The notes beneath the pieces were generated by a model. That model saw only the letters and a list, made by a program, of their open reading frames with translations, was not told the origin of the DNA and did no database searches. DNA of 64,000 nt from Odontesthes bonariensis (lineage: Eukaryota > Chordata > Actinopteri > Atheriniformes > Atherinopsidae), in NCBI RefSeq assembly GCF_027942865.1, contig NC_134509.1:33530197-33594196 (forward strand), in the 5' to 3' direction. A program made the position numbers and the translations under genes. This document shows, one piece after another, positions 57,001-64,000 of this stretch (position 1 is the first letter of the stretch; every line of letters starts with the position of its first letter).

Positions 57001-59717
57001 GCAAGCTCGTCCTCCTGGTCTGTGTTGACACCGAAGCGAGGCATGGAAGCGCTGGAGAGGCTGGAGCTGTGAGACAGTTTCTTCACTCCACTGATGTGAC
57101 TCATAGATTTCTCTTTGAGAGTCGGAGAGGGGATTTCCTCATCGTTCTGCTTGTCTACAGATCAATGGGGCAAACACACGTCAGAGAATTGGCTGTTTTT
57201 TCTTTTTTACCCAAGGCCATACAATGTGATATGAGCAGGAATCATATTCTTATCCCACTCACCCAAAAAGGTGCTGGAGATATACTCAGACACCTGATTC
57301 CCAGAGCGACTCATCTCTGACAGATGGGAAAGTTCTCTGTTCAGCATCCTCTTAAACTGTGGCAGAGTGAGAATAAAGCAGAGAGGCAGTCTGAGTCAGT
57401 CTGATATATCTTTCTCAGAAGGACTTATTTTCTCATTTTCTGTGGAATGAAAGTGAGGATTGATATCCAAAACAGTGCATGAGCAGGTCCAGAGGTTTAA
57501 GGTTGCAGTAAAACTACGGCTCAACTAAAATAAGAGGATCTCCTTCCGATTTTGGTAGATAGCAATGCCTTGTACCCTGTTGGTGATGGGTTTCATTTTT
57601 CCCTGTTCAGTATATATTAGTCCATATTACTTACGGTCAGTTCATCAAAAAGCAATGTTAGAGTTTATGTACAGAAGATGTTTGAGCATTTAAAAGTATG
57701 GGATGACTACACATTAACATTTTTTTTAAGTTATGACAAATGTAGACTGCACGTCAACAGTAATGAGTTTGTGATCAACTTTTATCTGTTTGCTGATGTG
57801 TTAATTGACTGTCTGGTTCAGAGATGTTTTAATACCTTGTTGGAAGCCATTTCACTGACAGAGCGATGTGTCTGAATGGTCTCCAGCTGGTCCAAGCACC
57901 AGTCCAGCTCCTCCAGTGTATCCAGGGCGAGCTGCTGGTACTGCTGGTCTGATAGTGTCCCCCTGGGACCGATGCACACTCCACCAAGAGGAGACCTCCT
58001 AAAAAAATCCAGCAGTTATAACAGCAAGAACAAGCCACGTAACAAGTTCTCAACAACCCAAATATATAAAATATGTAAACCCTTGTGTATCTTGTTTTTT
58101 TTTTCAAGTTTGTTTTTTTTACTTACAAAATGTTATTATTTGTAAATGTGTTGAAAACATTTTTTAGATAAAGAAACTTATGTCTAAAGAAAAACAAAAT
58201 ATAGAATTAAAAAACTGTCTCTTTCTTTTAGTGCAGCAAATATTACACATTTCTTTTCTTTTATTTGCTTCACCAATATAGCGTGCAACAAAGTCTTACA
58301 TGGGAAAATTATAATGTTTAATAGGTTAAAATAGGTAAAAGAGGCCAATGTTTGGATTTTTCTCTGTTAAAAAGAACAAATGTGAATGTATAGGGGGTAT
58401 ATCACTATCTTTAATCAAGCGCTTTTTCATTTGAGATTTGAGAGCAAGGTTTCCTGTTTTCAAGCTCAGACAGTGTGCATCTTTTACAACAATCCAAAAG
58501 TGAACAGTGAAGATCACTAAAAGAAGAAGTTTTGCAATGATGATGAAAGAAGACTAAGTTCCAGGAGAATCGTTCATATGCACAGGATATTTGTAAGTGA
58601 AACAGTGTATTTGAATCCAAAAACACAGCTTTGGGGTAGAATATTTTTATTTAAGCAGGGACTTTCAGAGTGTGGAAACAAATAATCCTGCTCTCAAATC
58701 AAAAAAGGAAAAACCTTGTAAAAGTACAGATACAAAATATGTGCACGAGTGCACGTGTTTCCATGTTTAGCATGCTTAGGTTGATGAATAGTGGTACTTA
58801 AAAAAAATAATTAATTCAATCTGTATTGCATGCAAAAGTGGAATATTTTAGGAAAATTTGGTGTCACTGACTTGACTGTTGGCGTGGAGACGTTAGCAAG
58901 GACGCTGAAGTTGCTCCGTACTGATCTCAGACTGGCCAGAACCTAAATTGTAACATGATATCAGAGTATAATTGTGTATACAACAACAACTTCAGGAAAA
59001 TGCGGGTGTCCAGATACAAGAGGCAAATGTGTCATAGTTTTCGGAAAAATTTACATTACTGCAAATTCTTTTTTAAAATGAGGCATTGGAAGCCTTATGA
59101 AACACAATTTTTATGACTACTCATCAGGTAATTCAAAGTAATACTCTGAGTCTCACTCACTTGAGCGAAAGGTGTGACAATAAAGTCCTCTGCTGTGTGC
59201 CTGAGAGAAGGAGGGACAGTTGGAAATGAGACTGTGAGAGCAGAAACTACAGAAAGACTTTTTAAAGTAAAAAATAATTGGTACATTTTTTTGTCTCACC
59301 CTTCGCTTGCAAGGGATGAGTTACGAGAGACAGCCTTGGGTGACATGTCGTAGTCTGAGTCAGAGCGGTACAGAAAGGACTCCCTTCTCTGGCCCTGAGG
59401 GAGCGAGGTGTGCAAGGTGAGGCTTGGACTCTGCGAGCCCAGAGGGGTGTGACCCGGGGAGACGCCATTTTCTGCTTCATAACTGGAACATGATAAAGAT
59501 CATTAAAGAAGACAGAAAATAAATATTCTGTAAAGCACTATGCAAGGGGGCAATCAGTCGTTTGACATAAGGAGGAATTTGGTGTAAACCTGTCAGTGTC
59601 TGCTTGTGTGATGGAGATGCGAGGTGGGATGCGAAGGGGAAGAGTAGTGGGACGTGACATATCGCTGAGGACCTCTGGTGAACGGGTGCGGTCTCGAGGG
59701 CGGAGCCAGCAGGGCAC
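50307..59717 (-). CDS. pde4a: cAMP-specific 3',5'-phosphodiesterase 4, PDE4A-like, long form (14 exons, 5' end open)
   Basis: Exons read leftward: 59717-59590, 59482-59300, 59200-59161, 58942-58872, 57998-57836, 57356-57263, 57154-56997, 56772-56674, 56581-56417, 55068-54969, 54883-54729, 53569-53447, 53336-53154 and 51230-50307. They total 2586 bases, 861 residues plus stop. It hydrolyses cAMP. UCR1 contains the protein kinase A site in [19 protein letters not shown] and [21 protein letters not shown]2 contains [18 protein letters not shown] and [19 protein letters not shown]. The catalytic core has HNSLHAAD (exon 56581-56417) and the metal-binding HDVDHPG (exon 55068-54969), both intact. 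The ERK features PQSPSPP and FQFELTLE follow. The residues [20 protein letters not shown], and AENG with LGSQSP fit PDE4A better than B, C or D. The ERK-docking FQF is followed by a 240-residue tail that is extremely acidic. The first exon starts in phase 0, so an upstream coding exon is required. Confidence 0.9.
53688..53840. mobile_element. SINE/LINE-tail-like repeat in a PDE4A intron
   Basis: TACATTTAAAACGACCACG and TTGACCAAAGTGCTGTACAC, followed by A-rich sequence, match the theme of a common fish retroelement tail. No complete element borders are visible. Confidence 0.35.
55567..55985. mobile_element. hAT-type miniature element in a PDE4A intron
   Basis: The left end CAGGGGCGGAGCTA and right end (reverse complement) CAGTGGCGGAACAA are flanked by CTTAAATT and CTTGAATT, an 8-bp target duplication with one mismatch. 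The 419-base interior is GC-rich, with GCGCGCGC runs, and has no transposase. Confidence 0.68.
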
Positions 59718-59881
59718 CTGATGAGACAAAAGATAGACTTTGTAGATAAACGGGAGTGGACACATTTGAAGGTAGACTTTGTAGTATGCACACACGTTCT
59801 ACGATTCAAAGCTGGTTCTCAACAAAGGTGACAACTGCCTCAGGGGTCCAAAATGTTCAATTCCACTGCTATCTGGTTTAA

Positions 59882-60521
59882 AGGACAAGACCGTTTTTTT
59901 TACATTGGGCCCTTGATTTCACATTATAACATGATGTTCTACTCACCCCTGCGTGTTGTTGAACATTTGGAGCTGTTCCGAAGATATTCGCGAGGCGTCT
60001 GGCTGCTCTCTTGAGATATTCGGCCATGAAACGGTTTCCTATGGGCAAGCTTATACAGGTACAAACTATGCTGTTTATAATTTATTAATTACTCTACACT
60101 AGCACCGATAACGTGGAGGTGCGTCGCTTACTTAAAAAAATCCGGGTTACTGTAATTTTGAATTTTAGCCGAATGAATAAATAGGCAGCAGGTCTGTGGG
60201 CTGCCTGTGGCAGTAGCACGACGATGACGTCAGTAACACCCACTTTACGACAAAAAATTCAAAATTACAGTAACGCAGATTTTTTTAAGTAAGCGACGCA
60301 CCTCCACGTTATCAGTGCTAGTGTACAGTAATTAATAAGTTATAAACAGCATAGTTTGTGCCTGTATAACATTGCCCATAGGAAACTGTTTCATGGCCGA
60401 ATATCTCAAGAGAGCAGCCAGACGCCTCGCGAATGTCTTCGGAACAGCTCCAAATTACCAACAACAAGCAGGGGTGAGTAGAACATCATGTTATAATGTG
60501 AAATCAAGGGCCCAATGTCCT
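59882..60521. mobile_element. 640-bp TTAA-flanked palindromic (foldback) element
   Basis: The left arm (about 59882-60166) and right arm (about 60252-60521) are inverted copies with roughly 90% identity by eye, around an 85-base spacer. TTAA borders both ends (59878-59881 and 60522-60525). The left arm has a 17-base insertion near 59886-59902. Each arm carries a short ATG-initiated frame ending at a GTGAGT donor. The right border TTAA is shared with the adjacent miniature element. Confidence 0.7.
59947..60027 (-). CDS. Candidate alternative first coding exon of PDE4A, inside the palindrome
   Basis: On the minus strand, ATG at 60027 opens 27 codons beginning MAEYLKRAARRLANIFG and stops exactly at GGG|GTGAGT. 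This leaves phase 0, which is what the next recognised PDE4A exon (59717, GTG CCC TGC) needs. The joined product would be 888 residues. The distance is only 230 bases. The peptide is not a PDE4 N-terminus I know, and an inverted twin exists in the other arm, so it could equally be transposon sequence. Transcript evidence would decide. Confidence 0.35.
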
Positions 60522-60525
60522 TTAA

Positions 60526-60814
60526 AGCTATAATGTGTAATATTTCACGGACAATGAATGTCTCCATGTTGCTCCGCCATTTTAAAACTACGGGATTTGT
60601 AGAAGGACATGTCATCAGCTTCGCATTTTCCATTTCCACATGGAGACATTCATTGGAGTGTAACACTCTTATGTACATTCGTATGCTGAATATAAAGAAT
60701 ATAAGAACACTGCACTTTTGTGATGGAGGTAATTAATAACGATTGAGGTAATACTTGTGAATGATAAGACTCAAATTTGTTAATAGACAACGAGAAACAT
60801 TACACATTATGGCT
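60526..60814. mobile_element. TTAA-flanked miniature inverted-repeat element
   Basis: Ends AGCTATAATGTGTAATATTTC and AGCCATAATGTGTAATGTTTC (right, reverse complement) agree at 19 of 21 bases and are bordered by TTAA at 60522-60525 and 60815-60818. A second internal inverted pair, ATGAATGTCTCCATGT and ACATGGAGACATTCAT, is nested inside. It is 289 bases long with no coding capacity. Confidence 0.68.
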
Positions 60815-60984
60815 TTAACGTAATCATTCGGAGATATGCACAGAAACAAAACTCAACCTCTTTTTCAGTCTAATGCACCTATTTAGGACCACAGCAGTGT
60901 TGTGATTGCAGACATTAAGGGCCAGCCTTTGTGAAGCTGAAGAACATCTGGATCTATAGAGTGCTTTCAAATTCAATTAAAATC

Positions 60985-61435
60985 CACATCTTCAACTCAA
61001 GAGTCAAACCAGAGCTGATGTATGGTTTCAAGACATGGAAGATGACATCAGAAGACCATCACCAACAAAGTACAGACATTCACCAATAACTGCCTAAGAA
61101 GAATCTTCCAGATCAATTGGCCGGATAAGATCAGCAAACATCTATCTGTGGAAGAAAACACAACAGCAGCCAGCAGAAAATTAAATCAGAGGAAGATAGG
61201 GACGGATTGGGCACGTGCTGTGAAAGCAAGCATCAAATATTACCAGACAGGACGTGATATGGAGCCCCCAAGGGACAGGGGCTGGGTAAGAAAAGCCTAA
61301 CGAAGAAACCTCCAGACAAACATCATAAGAAGCCTAATGAAGAGGACAGGCCTCACCTGGTGCCAGCTTGGAGCAGCAGCACAGCAGAGGGGCAAGTGGG
61401 AGTCTCAAAGTGGGGTAATGGGGTATGAACACATA
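60985..61435 (+). mobile_element. LINE C-terminal fragment (RTE/Nimb-like)
   Basis: Across frameshifts the plus strand reads KPELMYGFKTWKMTSEDHH, FTNNCLRRIFQINWPDKIS and later LMKRTGLTWCQLGAAAQQR. This is the pattern of the conserved C-terminal region downstream of the reverse transcriptase in several vertebrate LINE clades. The frame is broken more than once, so it is inactive. Confidence 0.6.
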
Positions 61436-61507
61436 TCCTTAGGTCCTTTAGTAAACACTAACAGACTGAGAGTATCTGAGAAATCCTGTTTCAAGAGAGA
61501 CATCTTA

Positions 61508-61704
61508 GGGTTCATTTAGAATCTCCAATTAACCTAACATGCATGTTTTTGGATGCTGGGAGGAAGCCAGAGTACCCTAAGAGAACCGTGCACGGGGAGA
61601 TCATTCCCACTCCACACAGAAAGGTCCCAGTTGAGATTCAAACCAGGAACCCTCTTGCTGTAAGGCGACAGTACTAACCACCACACCACCGCACAGCCCT
61701 GATG
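61508..61704 (-). mobile_element. tRNA-derived SINE, minus strand
   Basis: Read on the minus strand it starts GGGCTGTGCGGTGGTGTGGT and GGTTAGTACTGTCGCCTTAC, like a tRNA box A, then GGTTCCTGGTTTGAATCTC, like box B. It continues to CCAAAAACATGCATGTTAG, a body found in many fish repeats. Confidence 0.6.
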
Positions 61705-64000
61705 CACATTTTAAGTGATATGAACAACTATTCTAAAAGATAAAGGTTCCAGTCCAATAGTCTTTCAGCTGTGTCAAGGTTCCTCACTCGGTGAAATATT
61801 CCACAAGTATCTAAACAGCAGCCATGAAAAGAGCTGTTTGAATTCCTTAAATGTTCAAAAAGGAGGCCTAATTTCATTTAACAAAGGACACACTGGAGCC
61901 TCGTGTCAAAGGAAAGGACTAAACACTGTCCCACAATTCCTTGCAGTTGGAACTTAGAGCGCTATTAAAGCAAGACTCAATCATTTTACAGTTTTACTAA
62001 TTGGGATTTGTGTGGATAATGGATAGGAGGATGAATGTGACCGATCATTCCTAATGTTACAACAGTATAGTTTACTTTTGTAACTTTTTCTTCCGTTTTG
62101 TGATTTTTCAACTCAATGACCAAGTGCAGTTATAAAGGTGTATCATCACTGGGTCACCCATATTACACAGCCTGTATGAGACAAGTTAATAAGATGGCAT
62201 GAGATAAAGCATCTAATGTCATTTTGTCTTTGTAAAAGCTGAAGTTTCACGTCTGTGGATCCACGTCACAACTTAGTATTTGTCTGGTCAGATTGTCATT
62301 GCAACAGGGCTGTCTTTTCTTGAGGCCCTAAAGTTTTTTTGTCCCATTAACCCCATGATGCTTGTCATCGAGGTCAAGGAAAATTGCTAAGGAAAAGATA
62401 TGTAAAGGGTGATTTTTTTTCAGTTATTTGATCATAATCCTGGCCTAGCAAAAACTCACACGACTGATCAAATGTTTCTATGTCGAGAGACAAAATACAG
62501 ACAATATAAGATGACAAAAAATGATTAGAATGTGCCCAAAAACCGTCAAAGCCAGCCTAGTAGCCATAAGAGGTATTGTATGTGTGGGCACTTCCACACT
62601 GTCTTCACTCTGGACAGTGAGTGATTTCATCTGTATTTTTTATCCAGCTTATGTGACAGCTATGTCATCTACTTTGTATATTCCACCCATGTGTAATCTC
62701 ATCTATGTTTGCACCTTCTAACAGCACAACACAGGCTTCTTTATGGAAGCAGTTCATGAAAACTGGCCTTTTTACATTTTTTTTTTCATTTAGAAAGGTA
62801 ACTTACTATCAAAAGATGGTATCAAATATGCAAAAAAATGTTTCACTGCTGCACAATTGCTGCAGACTGTACATAGTATCTTAAGCCAGGTTTCATGGCG
62901 AAGCAAATCTAAAGTGATATTTAGAAAAGGCCACAAAAAAAAAAAGAAATGTAAATCAAATACATTTCTATTAAGCCAAGGAAACTTGGCTGCATGGGGT
63001 CACTAGAGTGGCAGTACAGGCAGGCCATGATGCTAGTGGTTGCAGTTTAATTCATTTCAGTTCAGTGATATTTATATAGTTCCAGTTCATGATAAAAGTG
63101 CTTTCAAAGCGCTGTAAAGATAAAGTCCAATTCATCCATCTATTTTCCATACCCACCAGGCAGAGTACACTCTGAAGCCTGCCTCACACCAGTCCCTCAC
63201 AGAGCCAAACAACCACCCACACTCACTCCCAGGGTAAATTTAGAATCACTATTTAACCTGACACGCATGGGTCCAGCCGAGATTCAAACCAGGAACCTTG
63301 AGCCTGCAGTGCTAACAACCAGACGACAGTGCAGCCCCAGTACAATTAACACCACTTTCAATCAAAATCAGTCAAGGACAAAAAAAACTAAAAGAGCGAA
63401 AACAACAGTAGGTGTGGCAGGTGTGCAGAGCATAAAAATCAAGCAAGCTCTATCCTGGAGTTTCTTTTAATTTCTGAGAATATCTGGGATATCATATCAT
63501 AACTGGGAAGATGCCAGTCAGTCATGTGAGTTAATTGTTTTGTGGCTTAGACTTGAAACAGCTGCTGAGTCACATCATTTTAATCTTTGCCAGGTCACAT
63601 CTGATTCACAAAGTATCAAGTCTTGAAAACAGCAAAAACAACCTCAAGTGGGCGTATAAACTCTTTTGTGCATTAGTGGACGCTGTTTAGATTTATAGCA
63701 TTTCTATTCGTCTTTTCTTGTTCAGATCTTGTAAAAACCATAGAGAAATGACACAACCCTGGCTATTGTAAGTAAGAAGATTTATTCAGGTTTGGTGTAG
63801 ATTATTATGCAGCGCAGGACTCAAGTAAGGTTCAGTGCAGAGGTCTGTAGTTAAAGATGTATCGGATTTGCAGTGAAACTGGTGGATTGTCATTCAGCAT
63901 TATATTATTATGGCATGGCCCAGATATAAATTTGAAGTGACAGGTTGGAAAGCATGAACAGAAAGAGTCCCTCCTAGCAGGGGTCCATGGATCTTTTATG
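61705..64000. other. Intergenic sequence without recognised gene
   Basis: Apart from the SINE at 63128-63345 and a retroelement tail before it, I see no exon chain, RNA gene or terminal-repeat element here. Isolated open frames are short and have no recognisable motifs. Confidence 0.4.
63128..63345 (-). mobile_element. Second, more diverged SINE of the same family
   Basis: On the minus strand it reads GGGGCTGCACTGTCGTCTGG, TTGTTAGCACTGCAGGCTC and GGTTCCTGGTTTGAATCTCG, matching the head of the 61508-61704 copy. An A/T-rich segment at 63055-63115 next to it (TATTTATATAGTTCCAG, AAGCGCTGTAAAG) is another retroelement tail. Confidence 0.5.

Overview
The window is vertebrate genomic DNA, almost certainly from a ray-finned fish. 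The genes are split into many short exons with GT-AG introns. Intergenic and intronic DNA is full of fish-type repeats: hAT, Harbinger-like and TTAA-flanked miniature elements, tRNA-derived SINEs, LINE fragments, and CA, GAA and TA microsatellites. No bacterial, CRISPR, rRNA or tRNA gene features are seen. All gene models were assembled by eye from splice sites, reading-frame phase and protein motifs, not from transcripts or database searches.

Layout. (1) About 0.2-12.7 kb, minus strand: a large gene of which 33 consecutive exons can be chained with no phase break (4194 coding bases, 1398 codons). It is built from at least five copies of a four-exon module and looks like a secreted protein of the stereocilin/otoancorin/mesothelin-like group. 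Its 3' end lies beyond base 1 and its 5' end was not found. (2) 15.6-18.5 kb: a few isolated exon-like segments of unknown identity. (3) 19.2-26.3 kb: a transposon graveyard with a hAT element (8-bp target duplication) containing a Harbinger-like element, a CAGGG-ended element, a SINE, a 3' LINE fragment and a TTAA-flanked miniature element. (4) 26.46-26.73 kb: a nearly identical inverted copy of one EARS2 exon. (5) 28.1-35.5 kb, plus strand: complete EARS2 (mitochondrial glutamyl-tRNA synthetase; 10 exons, 542 residues). (6) 37.5-46.6 kb, plus strand: complete GGA2 (clathrin adaptor; 16 exons, 618 residues). (7) 50.3-59.7 kb, minus strand: a long-form PDE4 cAMP phosphodiesterase, most like PDE4A, with 14 exons and an unusual very acidic C-terminal tail of about 240 residues. 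Its possible first coding exon lies inside a large palindrome at 59.9-60.5 kb. (8) 60.5-64 kb: repeats only.

The neighbours do not form a pathway. EARS2 charges mitochondrial tRNA, GGA2 sorts cargo at the trans-Golgi network, and PDE4 degrades cAMP. EARS2 followed by GGA2 on the same strand matches the human 16p12 gene order, which supports both names. GGA2 and PDE4 converge tail to tail around 49 kb.
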